From: an uncultured Muribaculaceae bacterium
GTDB taxonomy: Bacteria; Bacteroidota; Bacteroidia; Bacteroidales; Muribaculaceae
Reading direction: 5' to 3'
Assembly: GCA_910577315.1 (NCBI GenBank)
Contig: CAJTME010000001.1
Coordinates: forward strand, 310,001 to 374,000
DNA length: 64,000 bases
Shown: one piece after another, positions 27,459 through 37,261 of the stretch
Position numbering within the stretch: the first letter of the stretch is position 1
Layout: every line of letters begins with the position of its first letter
The notes under the pieces: generated by a model
What the model was told of the DNA's origin: nothing
Seen by the model: the letters and a program-made list of their open reading frames with translations, nothing else
The model's database searches: none
Made by a program: the position numbers and the translations under genes

Positions 27459-28474
27459 GATTACGACTGCTATTCATCGCCGCCGTGTGCCTGGCGCTTG
27501 CATCCTGCGACGCCACCATCCATTTCTACCCTGAACCCGCCGGCGGAACCGCATCCAATCTGCGGCTGAACGTGGACTGGAGCGACTATGGCAAGACAGT
27601 TCCCACGGGCATGACCGTGATATGCCACCACACCGAGACCGGCGAGAAACAGCACACCATCGACAACAACACCGCATACGTGTCGCCGCACCTGGCGGAA
27701 GGCCGCCACTGGGCCACCGTATTCAACCTCACCGAGGACGAATACAACTACATCAGATTCCGCGGGCTCGATGCCGTGGAGACCGCCGAAGCTTTCGCCC
27801 CCGCGCAGGAGGAACCCAAGTGGTACGGCGGACGCACCGACGGCAGCAGTTATGTGGCCTGGCCTCCCGAATGGCTCGCAACCGACACCATCATGACCGA
27901 CCATGTGCGCCACTCCCAGAGCGGCAAACAGGTAATCGGCACCCTCCACCCCAAGAACATCATCTACACCATCCACTTGACCATCCACACCGAAAATATA
28001 GGCAATCTGAGAGCGGCACGCGGAAGCATCAGCGGAATGGCGTCGGGCAGACGGCTCGCCGCAGATATGCCAAACGATAATTCCGTGACCGTGGCCCACC
28101 CCATTGAGTCCGACGAATGGGCGCGCGCGCGCACCTCCTCCAAGCCCGACATCGGACTGGTGAAGGCCGACATCCGCTGCTTCGGGCTGCCCGGAAACCA
28201 CGGCGGAACGCCCACCGAAAACTTCCTCGAATTCCAGGCCATGCTTGCCGACGGCAAGAACGTGCTACGCTACAACATCCCCGTGGGACATCTCATCGCC
28301 GAGAGCGACCCGCCGCCGGGACGCCGTGGCGACAAGCTCGACCTGTGGCTCGACCTGTGGCTCGACCCGCCGCTGCCGCCGGGCGGAAACTCCGACTGGG
28401 GCCTCGACGTATGGGTCGAAGACTGGGACGAGCCGGAAGATGTGGACATCGGCCTACGCTCCAAGAAAAAATAA
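27452..28474 (+). CDS. DUF5119 domain-containing lipoprotein (fimbrial accessory)
   Basis: 340 aa. A signal peptide ends in a lipobox (CLALASC, Cys at residue 19), so it is a probable lipoprotein. The Ig-like N-terminal stretch IHFYPEPAGG...LRLNVDWSDY and the later PIESDEWARARTSSKPDIG region match the DUF5119/Mfa2-like group found beside fimbrillins. A short in-frame tandem repeat (LDLW, 12 bp) occurs near the C-terminus. The start is the ATG at 27452, which overlaps the previous stop and is preceded by AAAGGAGGTG (27436-27445), a full Shine-Dalgarno match rare in this phylum. It probably acts in anchoring or initiation of a fimbrial fibre. Confidence 0.78.
   Translation: MVRLRLLFIAAVCLALASCDATIHFYPEPAGGTASNLRLNVDWSDYGKTVPTGMTVICHHTETGEKQHTIDNNTAYVSPHLAEGRHWATVFNLTEDEYNYIRFRGLDAVETAEAFAPAQEEPKWYGGRTDGSSYVAWPPEWLATDTIMTDHVRHSQSGKQVIGTLHPKNIIYTIHLTIHTENIGNLRAARGSISGMASGRRLAADMPNDNSVTVAHPIESDEWARARTSSKPDIGLVKADIRCFGLPGNHGGTPTENFLEFQAMLADGKNVLRYNIPVGHLIAESDPPPGRRGDKLDLWLDLWLDPPLPPGGNSDWGLDVWVEDWDEPEDVDIGLRSKKK
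28337..28366 (+). repeat. 12-bp in-frame tandem repeat in the DUF5119 gene
   Basis: CTCGACCTGTGG occurs twice in a row, followed by a third partial copy (CTCGAC), encoding a repeated LDLW motif. Copy-number change would keep the frame. Confidence 0.75.
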
Positions 28475-28546
28475 ACATAACTTAAAGATAACATAATCAC
28501 AAAAAACCAGATTCAATAAATAATCCAAATTCAAAAATCACATTAA

Positions 28547-30271
28547 ATGAAAGCTAAAAAATTTCTGATGGCTTTCGCAGCCATCGCAGCAATCTCCACA
28601 GTGAGCTGCACTCAGGAAGAAGAGCTGCTTACCGGCAGCGGCTCCAATGATCAGGCACCCGACGGTGATGCCGTTGCGTTCGGAACCTACCTCGCCTCGG
28701 CTCCCGAATCGCGTGCCGAGGTGATGGACCTTCCCGCCCTTAAGGAAAAGGGATTCGGTGTGTTCGCCTACTACACCGGCACTGAGGACTACAACATTAC
28801 AGAACCCAACCATGTGCCTAATTTCATGTACAACCAGGAAGTTACCTGGAAAGGCGATGACGAAGAAGGCGGCATGTGGCAGTACTCCCCCGTTAAGTAT
28901 TGGCCTTCCAATCCTACGGAGGAAGTATCATTCTTCGCCTACGCTCCTTACGTTGAAACTCCGGGAGCCACAGGCATCACTGCTTTCACAGCCAACAACG
29001 CGAAGGGCGACCCCAAGCTCTCGTTCAAGATGGACGAGAACGTCGACAATCAGGTCGACCTGCTCTACAGCAACAATGCAATGAATATCCGCAAGCAGAC
29101 CATCGCAGAGAAGGTGAATTTCCGATTCAAGCACGCCCTCTCGCGCATAGCCTTCAAGCGCGTGGCTGTCATCGATGAGTTTAATGGCGAAAATAGCAAT
29201 GATGATGACAATTATGAACGCAATCCCAATGGCAAGCCGAACCTGAACCTGCATAACATTAAGCTTACTGACAAATCGACTGTGGTAATCAACAGCGTTG
29301 CGATAACTTCAAGCGATTTTGGTGATAGCGGCGACTTCAACCTCCGCACCGGCGAATGGGAGAATTATGTGGCCAAATCGCACACTTACACACTCACCGC
29401 TGACAACGGCGATTTCATTAACAACACCCTCACTCCCGACAACGCCACCACGGTGATGAACCTCACCAAGGACGATAAATTCCTGATGGTGATGCCCACT
29501 CCCGTCATAGACCAATACGAAAACGAAGAGATTCCCGTCATGGTGACCGTCAATTTTGATGTCATTACCGAGGATCCCAATCTCGCCGGTGGCCAAAGCA
29601 AAATCACAAGCGAAGTAACTGCACCCTTCAAATTTGCGTTCCAGGCCGGCAAATCGTATAATTTCGTGCTTCACATCGGCCTGACATCCGTGAAACTCGA
29701 TGCTACCGTCGAAGATTGGGTTGACTCTGATCACCGAGGGGTGGAAAACATTATTGTTAATACTCCCGTCAATAATGCCTACACTCTTGTTCTCGATGCC
29801 CTCAACGGCCGATTCAGAAACGGCAGCGCTTATTATATAATGTCAAAGTTCGATCTGAATTTGGAAACCGGAGAAATAAATGATGCCACGTTTAAAATTC
29901 CCTACTTCTATAACAACAAGATCAAGGCAGAGTGGAACGACCCCGCAAATGATATATACTGGCAGTATCAGTTAGACGATTATGGGTTCGTGTGCTGGTG
30001 CGACCACATTGTTGAACAACTGGAAGCCCCGATGGCTCTTGATCCTAAATATGATGGCGACACCCTATATAAAGGATATAAATATTACAGTCCCGAACCT
30101 CTTGTCTTCGAAGATAAGTGGGAGGGCTTATTTGGAGAAGGTGAATTGATTTACCCCGACCACCTCATCAAAATCCCGTCGTCAACGACTATCACCATCC
30201 CGAAAGACGACGAGACCAGATTCCGCATCCTCTATGCAGTATGGCCCATCGGCGAGAACCATCTGGATTAA
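28547..30271 (+). CDS. Fimbrillin family lipoprotein
   Basis: 574 aa. Signal peptide with lipobox STVSC (Cys21) then TQEEELLTG, typical of Bacteroidales fimbrillins. The region around residues 40-110 (FGVFAYYTG, NFMYNQEVTWKG, WQYSPVKYWPS, VSFFAYAPY) carries the Mfa-like/fimbrillin signature, as does VNFRFKHALSRIAFK. The protein would be lipidated, exported and matured into a fimbrial subunit. It is longer than FimA-type major subunits and has an extra C-terminal domain of about 170 residues, which suggests a tip or adhesin subunit. Last gene of the cluster, with a terminator 43 bp downstream. Confidence 0.82.
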   Translation: MKAKKFLMAFAAIAAISTVSCTQEEELLTGSGSNDQAPDGDAVAFGTYLASAPESRAEVMDLPALKEKGFGVFAYYTGTEDYNITEPNHVPNFMYNQEVTWKGDDEEGGMWQYSPVKYWPSNPTEEVSFFAYAPYVETPGATGITAFTANNAKGDPKLSFKMDENVDNQVDLLYSNNAMNIRKQTIAEKVNFRFKHALSRIAFKRVAVIDEFNGENSNDDDNYERNPNGKPNLNLHNIKLTDKSTVVINSVAITSSDFGDSGDFNLRTGEWENYVAKSHTYTLTADNGDFINNTLTPDNATTVMNLTKDDKFLMVMPTPVIDQYENEEIPVMVTVNFDVITEDPNLAGGQSKITSEVTAPFKFAFQAGKSYNFVLHIGLTSVKLDATVEDWVDSDHRGVENIIVNTPVNNAYTLVLDALNGRFRNGSAYYIMSKFDLNLETGEINDATFKIPYFYNNKIKAEWNDPANDIYWQYQLDDYGFVCWCDHIVEQLEAPMALDPKYDGDTLYKGYKYYSPEPLVFEDKWEGLFGEGELIYPDHLIKIPSSTTITIPKDDETRFRILYAVWPIGENHLD

Positions 30272-30313
30272 CCATATAAAGCTCTCGGCCTTCTCTTAGA
30301 GGCTGAACGCATC

Positions 30314-30350
30314 AACCCCGCGCACCACCCAAGGTGCGCGGGGTTTTGAT
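30314..30350. terminator. Terminator between fimbrillin and ABC-F genes
   Basis: AACCCCGCGCACC and GGTGCGCGGGGTT form a perfect 13-bp stem with a 6-nt loop and a TTTT-containing flank. It lies between convergent genes and probably serves both. Confidence 0.85.
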
Positions 30351-30405
30351 TTGGGCGGTTTGGCCAGACAATCAGGATATGTCAGCGCCCAAGGGCGTTC
30401 CTGTA

Positions 30406-32025
30406 TCAGGATTGCTGTTCGGCCTTTTTCTTTTCAAGAAATTCGTTGATGCCACAGAGGTGCTCGCGCACGCGGCCACCGCCGAATTCATAAACTTTGG
30501 TCACCAGTCCATCAAGGAAATCGCGGTCGTGGCTAACGACAATAAGCGTGCCGTTGAAGTCGCGCAATGCCTGTTTGAGAATGTCCTTGGTCTTGAGGTC
30601 AAGATGGTTGGTGGGCTCGTCGAGAATCAGCAGGTTGATGGGTTCGAGCAGCAACTTAATCATGCAAAGGCGCACACGCTCGCCTCCCGACAGTACCTTG
30701 ACTTTCTTCTGGTTTTCCTCGCCTCCAAACATGAACGCGCCGAGCAGGTCGCGGATTTTGAGGCGCACATCACCCACAGCGATGTCGTCGATGGTCTGGA
30801 ATACGGTCAGTTCCTCGTCGAGCAGCGACGCGCTGTTCTGGGCAAAATACCCGATTTTCACGTTGTGACCCAACGTAAGGGTGCCGTCGTGGGTGATTTC
30901 TTTCATTATGGCCTTGACCATAGTCGACTTGCCCTCGCCGTTTCGGCCCGCAAACGCAACCTTCTCGCCACGCTCGATGGTGAACGACGCACCCGAGAAC
31001 ACCGGCACCCCGTCATAACTCTTTCCCACGCCCTCGGCTATCACAGGATAGGAACCGCTGCGCGGGCAGGGAGGGAACTTGAGGCGCAGTGCCGAGGTAT
31101 CCTCCTCGTCCACCTCGACTATTTCCAGCTTTTCAAGCCATTTCACCTTGCTCTGCACCTGATAGGTCTTGGAATATGTGCCCTTGAAACGTTCGATGAA
31201 CTCGCGCGCCTCGGCAATCTGTTTCTGCTGGTCGTCATATTGTTTCTGCTGTTGCTGACGGCGCTCCTTGCGCAGTTCAAGGTAGTGGCTGTAACGCGCC
31301 TTGTAGTCATATATCCGCCCGAGTGTCACCTCGATGGTGCGGGTGGTTATATTGTCGATGAAACGTCTGTCATGGCTTATCACGACCACCGCCATGGGGC
31401 TGTTGATGATGAAATCTTCCAGCCAGCCAATCGATTCAATGTCGAGATGGTTGGTGGGCTCGTCGAGCAGCAGCACATCAGGGTTCTGCAACAGCAGTTT
31501 AGCCAGTTCGATGCGCATGCGCCAGCCACCTGAAAATTCCGAGGTCTGTCGGCTGAAATCAGAGCGTTCAAATCCCAGGCCAAGCAGCGCCTTCTCGACA
31601 TCCTCCTCAAAATGGGTCATGTCGATGGCATAGAATTTCTCGCTGACAGTGGCCACTTTTTCTATCAAAGCCATGTATGAATCGCTTTCATAGTCGGTGC
31701 GGGTGGCAAGTTCGTTGTTCATCGCGTCAATCTCGGCCTCCATTTCCTTCAGATGGGCGAAAGCCTGCGATGCCTCCTCAAAAACGGTGCGGCCATCCTC
31801 GGTCATCATGTGCTGAGGAAGGTAGCACACCGTGCAGTCTTTCGGCACCGAGACAGCTCCCCTGGTGGGAGTGCGCACACCGGCCAGGATTTTCAGCAAC
31901 GTGCTCTTGCCGGCACCATTCTTGCCCATAAGGGCAATGCGGTCTTTGGGATTGATTACAAACGAAACATCTTTGAAAAGCGTAGTTCCACCGAACTCGA
32001 CTGTCAGTCCGTCAACTGATACCAT
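30406..32025 (-). CDS. ABC-F family ATP-binding protein
   Basis: 539 aa with two ABC nucleotide-binding domains and no membrane segments. Walker A motifs are GKNGAGKSTL (about 35-44) and GRNGEGKSTM (about 350). Signatures are EFSGGWRMRIELAK and VLSGGERVRLCMIK; Walker B motifs are VLLLDEPTNHLD and LLILDEPTNHLD. The linker (residues about 240-300) is highly charged and coiled. These proteins act on the ribosome. The sequence resembles the Uup/YbiT-like housekeeping branch; a resistance-type role cannot be excluded by reading alone. Monocistronic, with its own promoter. Confidence 0.93.
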   Translation of the reverse strand: MVSVDGLTVEFGGTTLFKDVSFVINPKDRIALMGKNGAGKSTLLKILAGVRTPTRGAVSVPKDCTVCYLPQHMMTEDGRTVFEEASQAFAHLKEMEAEIDAMNNELATRTDYESDSYMALIEKVATVSEKFYAIDMTHFEEDVEKALLGLGFERSDFSRQTSEFSGGWRMRIELAKLLLQNPDVLLLDEPTNHLDIESIGWLEDFIINSPMAVVVISHDRRFIDNITTRTIEVTLGRIYDYKARYSHYLELRKERRQQQQKQYDDQQKQIAEAREFIERFKGTYSKTYQVQSKVKWLEKLEIVEVDEEDTSALRLKFPPCPRSGSYPVIAEGVGKSYDGVPVFSGASFTIERGEKVAFAGRNGEGKSTMVKAIMKEITHDGTLTLGHNVKIGYFAQNSASLLDEELTVFQTIDDIAVGDVRLKIRDLLGAFMFGGEENQKKVKVLSGGERVRLCMIKLLLEPINLLILDEPTNHLDLKTKDILKQALRDFNGTLIVVSHDRDFLDGLVTKVYEFGGGRVREHLCGINEFLEKKKAEQQS

Positions 32026-32065
32026 ATATTATATTAAAGCGTAGCTGGATTTCACAAATTTTCTG

Positions 32066-32097
32066 CAAAACTAATAAATCCCCCGCACATCCGCAAA
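32066..32097 (-). promoter_or_regulatory. Promoter of the ABC-F gene
   Basis: Minus-strand -7 TAGTTTTG (32066-32073) and -33 TTTG (32094-32097) with a 20-bp spacer. The -33 box lies in the loop of the hairpin at 32080-32120, so terminator and promoter overlap. Confidence 0.65.
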
Positions 32098-32120
32098 TAA
32101 CTGCCGGGGATGTACGGGGG
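32080..32120 (-). terminator. Terminator-like hairpin after the GH81 gene
   Basis: CCCCCG-C-ACATCC and GGATGT-A-CGGGGG form a 12-bp stem with one mismatch. It lies 21 bp after the GH81 stop, at the end of the polysaccharide operon. T-rich sequence follows on the minus strand. Confidence 0.6.
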
Positions 32121-32140
32121 AAGTGAAAAGGAAAAACGGT

Positions 32141-35100
32141 TCAGCGTACCACAACCTTTGCCGTGGTCAGGCCACGCCGTACAATCACCAGCTGTCCCGG
32201 TGCAGGACGGCTGACACGCATGCCCTGGAGATTATAGTATTCTTCCACTTCTTCAACGGAAACGCCTGGCGCTGACACTCCCGAAACTATCGCGGTGCCA
32301 TACACTTCAAGTTCGTCAATACTTGTTCCGTATGTTGTGGCCCGTTCGTGACCTGTGACGCGAACAAATCTCGCATCAATCGGGGCGAACACGGCATCAT
32401 CAGCCCCACCCTTCCATGACTCCTGCGAATGAACCGGCTGATATGCCATTCCGTCTGTCGAGGTCTCGACGGTGTAGCGGGAGGCAAACGCGGGTGAGTT
32501 CCAATATATGCGTACATTGTTTATCGTATATGTTGAGCCGAGATCGACCGTAAGCGCCTCACCGTCTTCAAAAGCACTGCCCCAGCGGGTGTCATGATTT
32601 CCGTCCACAGCATTTTTGGCTCCAAGTCCGGCATTTTCGACAGAGGTGGCCACCGCTGGTTTGCCAAGGGCAAGGTTGATGCCGACCACGGAGTACTCGA
32701 CATGCACCTCACGGTTTTCTGTGCCGATGTTGCCGAAGGCGTCCTCGGCAACGGCCTCGATGGTGTACGTGCCAGTATCGAGCCCGGAGAAAGAGAACGC
32801 GACACTTTCACCGACCCCGCTTGCCGACGCATACGCCGACCCGTCAGCTCCATAGAGATTGACGGTGGTGAAGGGGGTGCCTGCGGAGCTGTCAACATGC
32901 ACCATACCCTCGACAGCTCCGTTGAGAGGTGTGATTTCAATATCCCTCACAACAGGTGCCGGGCCTGGATTAACATCATCGAACCGACGCTTGCCGTACA
33001 CTTCAATTTCATATAACGAGTTGCCCCAGACGGTTGCACGTCGGTTGCACAGCAACTTGATGGCCGAGGCGGGCACATCCGGCAGCAGTACGCTTTCCGT
33101 TCCACCCTGTCCGTCGTCGGTCGAGTAAACAGTAAACCATTTTTCTCCGTCGGGCGACACCGCGATTGCATATTCCCTGGCATAGGCGCCTTCCCAATGA
33201 AGCACCACCCGGTCGATTATAAATGTACCGGCGAGTTCAACAGCTATCCATTCGCCGTCGGCGGCGGCGCTTTCCCAACGCGATTCAAGGTTCAGGTCGG
33301 TCACATTGGACGGAACGTTGCCGCCCTGCGAAGATGAGGCACGTGCAGTGCCTCCGGCTGCCAGATTGGCCTCGGCCACATCGCGCACGACGGCCTCAAC
33401 CCGGGCCATTCCGCCGAAATCAATGATATAGTCGCCCCTTACGGATGCACGGAACATGCCGGCGGCAGTGTCGAAAGCGGCTTCATCAGTGGAAACCTCG
33501 CGGCCATCGGCATCAAGCACCCTCACGGCAAAATCCAGATTGTCGAGGGGATAGATTCCACCAAACTGGTTCTTGCCTTCTATCTCCACCCGGCCTTCAT
33601 CACCCGTAAGCAACGAAAGCTTCGCCGGCACGGCGTCAAGGGAAGTCAGTTTCACCGACTCTTCCACGAGCACGTCGCACGATGCCGCCACTTTTCCAAC
33701 ACGCGCCGTCAAGGTATGCACGCCGTAGGTGACGGGGATAAAACACCCGTTCTCAAAGCGGCCTTCGGGTTCTGAAGACCATTCAACGTCGCCCACGTCG
33801 GTATGCTCACCGGCAAAGTTGAACGCCCTCGCCGTCACCGCCGAGGCCTCCCCTTCAAGCATGAGCGCGGGGGCATCTATTTCGAGTCCCACCATATCCG
33901 AGGGCGCGATGTCGGCCCTGACTCCTCCAATCTCCACCTCAAGTATGGAATAGCCGTAGGAGGTTGCCCGGCGCAGACATTTTATGCGTACATAACGGCC
34001 TGTCGCGGCGGCTGCATGGCGAACGACGCCTGCATGGGACAATCCGCGCTCCTCATGCACGAGAGTCCAATTGTCCGGGGTGCCGTCAGCGGCCACCTCA
34101 ACATCATAGTCAGCGGCATACGCAGCTTCCCAATCAATGCTTACCGAAGATATACGGCAGTCCGCTCCAAGGTCCACGACAAGCCATTCATTGTCGGTAT
34201 GCCGCGAGCCCCAGCGAGTGCTGTGGTCACCGTCGGTCGCATTGGACGTGACGGTACCTGCGTTTTCCTCGCTGCTGGATATGGCTTTGGCTCCGATGGC
34301 AACATTCGGCAGTTCCGGCAACACAACCAACTCCCCGATTGCCCGGGCTCCTTCACATTCGGCTACAATCGTGTAAATTCCAGCCCGGTCGAAAGTCACC
34401 TCGCCGCATTCAGCCTCGACTTTGACTCCGTCAGTGCCGATGATTGTCCACTCAGCCTCGGGACTGGCCACAGTGCCATATTGGTCGGTTGTCATCATCT
34501 TGAAGGCACAGGAGCTTCCGGCCTCAACAAAATCGGGTATTCCGGTTATCTCAGCCTTGACGGGTCGAGGGACGTCGTTTATTTCCAGCACAGTCTCCAC
34601 ACTCATGGTGCCAAGGGCCACCCCAACGGTCAATTTCGTTCCTTTGGCGGCAGATGCCGGGATTTCAAGCACGCCGTCCTCCGACACGATGGCATCGCCT
34701 GTCACAGACCACACAGGAGTTCCTGCATCAACCGTTGCTCCATATTGGTCAAGGCACACGGCAGATAATGCGGTACGGCTGCCCGGAGGCACAATCGTGC
34801 CGGCTTCGGAAGTTATTGACAGGGACGTGGGAACTGCGGGGGCATCAAACACCGTCAGGACTCCACCTGGGGCCGTAACGGTCCGTTCCATCACTCCGTT
34901 GCGGAAGAAAGTAACCTTGCGTTCAACCGCGTCGGGATTATAAACCATGTATGAAATCTGCCCTCCGGGTAGGCGGTAGGCATTTGCGGTAGGACAGTCG
35001 GCTGTCACTTCAAAGTCCATGTCACCGTAGGTGAGATGGCTGTGGATGACAAAATATGAGATATGGCCGGTATCAATGCCCCTGGCTATTCCCATTCCAC

Positions 35101-37183
35101 GTCTCCACGCCTCGTCAAATACGGCGGCGGCTCCCTCCGGGTCATAGCGTTCCATGTAGCAGAGCACCACGTTGCCGACCGACTGGTCGGCGAGCGGAGC
35201 CTCGTTGCCGCTTGGCTCGAACCAGGAATATGCCGTGCCGGCAACCATGGTCTCGTAATCCCACTTCACAAAATCGAGGTCTTCCGACAGGTAGTTCAGA
35301 CACGGCGACACAGGCATCCATTGAATTGAATGCATCCACAGCGGATCGCCTGAAAACCACGTCCACCATCCGATTCCTTTTGATGTCAGATTGGTGTTGT
35401 AGGGAGACTGATACAGGGTGTAATCGTAATTATGCTGTCGGCCGGGATGGATATGGTCGCGGTCAAACCAGTATTCGGCTGTGGCGCGGCTCTCGGTGAG
35501 CCAGCCGAATATGCCGGCATCACGCATCTCCCGGTCGCCGAGCGCGACACCAAGCATGTAAACCGCGCCCCATCCCTGCATGGCTTCCGATGACGATTCC
35601 TGTCCGTTTCCGTTGTCATTGCCATGGTCTCCGAGTCCTCCGGCATACGAATGGCCGGCCCAGGGGTCAAGCGTCCGCAAGAACGGAAAACGGCTGTCGT
35701 CGCGGTCCCAGTTGGCATAATCCTTGGCTATCATCCGCAGAATTTCGCCATAGTTAGCGGCGAAACCCGCGTCTTCCATGCAAAGCAAAGCAGCCGCGTA
35801 TATGAAATAGCCGTAATGGAAATGATGGTCATTGAACGCATCCGAGTCATAGCTGACGTCAAACCCCAACATGCCTCCCCAACGCGGATAATATGAGAAA
35901 AACTTGTTGTCTTCGCCAGGCGTGTAGGTCAGCCAGTCGATGAGCACATTCCTGAGTTTGGCACGGGAGCGTTGGTAAAGGTCATCGTGTCCTGTCTGCT
36001 TCGCAAACGTCATGTTGAGCGCCATCTGGGTCAGGCCCTTGCCGCCCCAGTAGGTATCGGAGCCGAACGAACCGCCGTCGGCATAGTTCTCGATAAGGCT
36101 GCGCATCACGGCTGGGTCGTATGGGTTTGCGTCGCAATCGTTCCCGCGCGGCGCGGCATAGTATGGCAACATACCCGAAAAACGGTACGCATACTCAAAC
36201 CGTCCGTCGGTCGCGGTGGCCATCTTCAACGTGCCGCGTGGCGTCAGATACGAAATGGAGCCATAATCCACTTTCGACACAGCCGCATGTTTATAGGCAT
36301 GCGGCAGGAAACCCTGCATCACAGGCGCCTCACCGCCGGGGCTGCGCAGGTTCTCGGCCTCGACCGTCCACACCGTCGACAGCAACGACGTGCGTTCGTC
36401 GTAGGTCCAGTCTACGCGTGTGCTCCTCACAATGGACGGCGCGTATTCCTTGAAGCCCTCGTAATCCTCGTTTGACGATAATAAAGCCACCGACAGCCAT
36501 CCGGCTCCGTCCAGCCGAAGCTTTCCATCCGCCAGAACGACAGAGGCAGCCTCGGGATAGTAAAGCCCGTATAGGTCAGTTCCAACCCGCACCATAGCCC
36601 CGCAGCCATCACGGTCCACGACCTCGGGAGTTGCCGAGAATACAAGCTCGGGCGACACTCCGTCAAACTCAAACCACGAGAACGGCATGCCATGGACCAG
36701 GGTTGCAGTCATCTTGGCATTGCCGTCAACCGACGGCAGCTCAATCACCACATCCCAGTCGTGCCAATCGACGGCGCGGGCCTCTGCGGCTGTAAAGCGT
36801 ACGCCCTGCACACGCAGCCATGAATCCGGCTTCACCTCCGTCCCATTTTCGTTCCAATGGCTCGGATATGCCACAGTCACACCATCGGGCGACGTACTGA
36901 GCATGGCAGGATAACTCCACAATGCCCCGGAAAACTGATTGTTGATTATGTCAGTCCACCAGTCGTTGGTGGGAATTGGACGGGGATTACCCGCACGGTC
37001 GGTCTCGTCTGCATAAATCCGGCGTGTCAGCATCTTCGAGGCATTGAAGCCCGGATGCTGGGCGGTAGATGCCTTGTAGGGTGGCGGATAAGCGGCATAG
37101 GATGCCCGCCCCACCGTCACAGGCTGCTGCGCGAGCGCCGGGATTCCGAACAGGGCCAAGGCCGCCGACAATAAATATTTCAT
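32141..37183 (-). CDS. GH81 endo-beta-1,3-glucanase with three discoidin (F5/8 type C) modules
   Basis: 1680 aa secreted enzyme cleaving internal beta-1,3-glucosidic bonds. Signal peptide 1-18 (YLLSAALALFGIPALAQ). The GH81 domain covers about 35-720: NDWWTDIINNQFSGALWSYP, then HHFHYGYFIYAAALL, DPWAGHSYAGG and the acidic NGNGQESSSEAMQGWG near residue 525, where family catalytic glutamates lie. Ig-like linkers follow, then discoidin modules at about 958-1091, 1270-1400 and 1500-1631 (e.g. SRWESAAADGEWIAVEL, TRWGSAFEDGEALTVDL), and a C-terminal sorting-like tail (YYNLQGMRVS ... TAKVVVR). GH81 acts well on insoluble glucan such as curdlan or fungal wall. Start chosen at MKYLL. Last gene of the operon. 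Confidence 0.92.
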   Translation of the reverse strand: MKYLLSAALALFGIPALAQQPVTVGRASYAAYPPPYKASTAQHPGFNASKMLTRRIYADETDRAGNPRPIPTNDWWTDIINNQFSGALWSYPAMLSTSPDGVTVAYPSHWNENGTEVKPDSWLRVQGVRFTAAEARAVDWHDWDVVIELPSVDGNAKMTATLVHGMPFSWFEFDGVSPELVFSATPEVVDRDGCGAMVRVGTDLYGLYYPEAASVVLADGKLRLDGAGWLSVALLSSNEDYEGFKEYAPSIVRSTRVDWTYDERTSLLSTVWTVEAENLRSPGGEAPVMQGFLPHAYKHAAVSKVDYGSISYLTPRGTLKMATATDGRFEYAYRFSGMLPYYAAPRGNDCDANPYDPAVMRSLIENYADGGSFGSDTYWGGKGLTQMALNMTFAKQTGHDDLYQRSRAKLRNVLIDWLTYTPGEDNKFFSYYPRWGGMLGFDVSYDSDAFNDHHFHYGYFIYAAALLCMEDAGFAANYGEILRMIAKDYANWDRDDSRFPFLRTLDPWAGHSYAGGLGDHGNDNGNGQESSSEAMQGWGAVYMLGVALGDREMRDAGIFGWLTESRATAEYWFDRDHIHPGRQHNYDYTLYQSPYNTNLTSKGIGWWTWFSGDPLWMHSIQWMPVSPCLNYLSEDLDFVKWDYETMVAGTAYSWFEPSGNEAPLADQSVGNVVLCYMERYDPEGAAAVFDEAWRRGMGIARGIDTGHISYFVIHSHLTYGDMDFEVTADCPTANAYRLPGGQISYMVYNPDAVERKVTFFRNGVMERTVTAPGGVLTVFDAPAVPTSLSITSEAGTIVPPGSRTALSAVCLDQYGATVDAGTPVWSVTGDAIVSEDGVLEIPASAAKGTKLTVGVALGTMSVETVLEINDVPRPVKAEITGIPDFVEAGSSCAFKMMTTDQYGTVASPEAEWTIIGTDGVKVEAECGEVTFDRAGIYTIVAECEGARAIGELVVLPELPNVAIGAKAISSSEENAGTVTSNATDGDHSTRWGSRHTDNEWLVVDLGADCRISSVSIDWEAAYAADYDVEVAADGTPDNWTLVHEERGLSHAGVVRHAAAATGRYVRIKCLRRATSYGYSILEVEIGGVRADIAPSDMVGLEIDAPALMLEGEASAVTARAFNFAGEHTDVGDVEWSSEPEGRFENGCFIPVTYGVHTLTARVGKVAASCDVLVEESVKLTSLDAVPAKLSLLTGDEGRVEIEGKNQFGGIYPLDNLDFAVRVLDADGREVSTDEAAFDTAAGMFRASVRGDYIIDFGGMARVEAVVRDVAEANLAAGGTARASSSQGGNVPSNVTDLNLESRWESAAADGEWIAVELAGTFIIDRVVLHWEGAYAREYAIAVSPDGEKWFTVYSTDDGQGGTESVLLPDVPASAIKLLCNRRATVWGNSLYEIEVYGKRRFDDVNPGPAPVVRDIEITPLNGAVEGMVHVDSSAGTPFTTVNLYGADGSAYASASGVGESVAFSFSGLDTGTYTIEAVAEDAFGNIGTENREVHVEYSVVGINLALGKPAVATSVENAGLGAKNAVDGNHDTRWGSAFEDGEALTVDLGSTYTINNVRIYWNSPAFASRYTVETSTDGMAYQPVHSQESWKGGADDAVFAPIDARFVRVTGHERATTYGTSIDELEVYGTAIVSGVSAPGVSVEEVEEYYNLQGMRVSRPAPGQLVIVRRGLTTAKVVVR

Positions 37184-37204
37184 AACAATTCCATGAAGAA
37201 CAAT

Positions 37205-37232
37205 CGCCACGCCACTGTTACGTGGCGTGGCG
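37205..37232 (-). promoter_or_regulatory. Perfect hairpin upstream of the GH81 gene
   Basis: CGCCACGCCAC and GTGGCGTGGCG form an 11-bp perfect stem with a 6-nt loop, in the 78-bp gap before the GH81 start. There is no U-run; likely an mRNA processing or stability element within the operon. Confidence 0.55.
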
Positions 37233-37261
37233 ACCGTACCAATTACACTAACTTAACTAAT

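Noticed and set aside
33803..34768. Plus-strand open frame of about 320 codons opposite the GH81/discoidin gene
   Set aside because: Antisense to a clear multi-domain protein; no signal or domain pattern.
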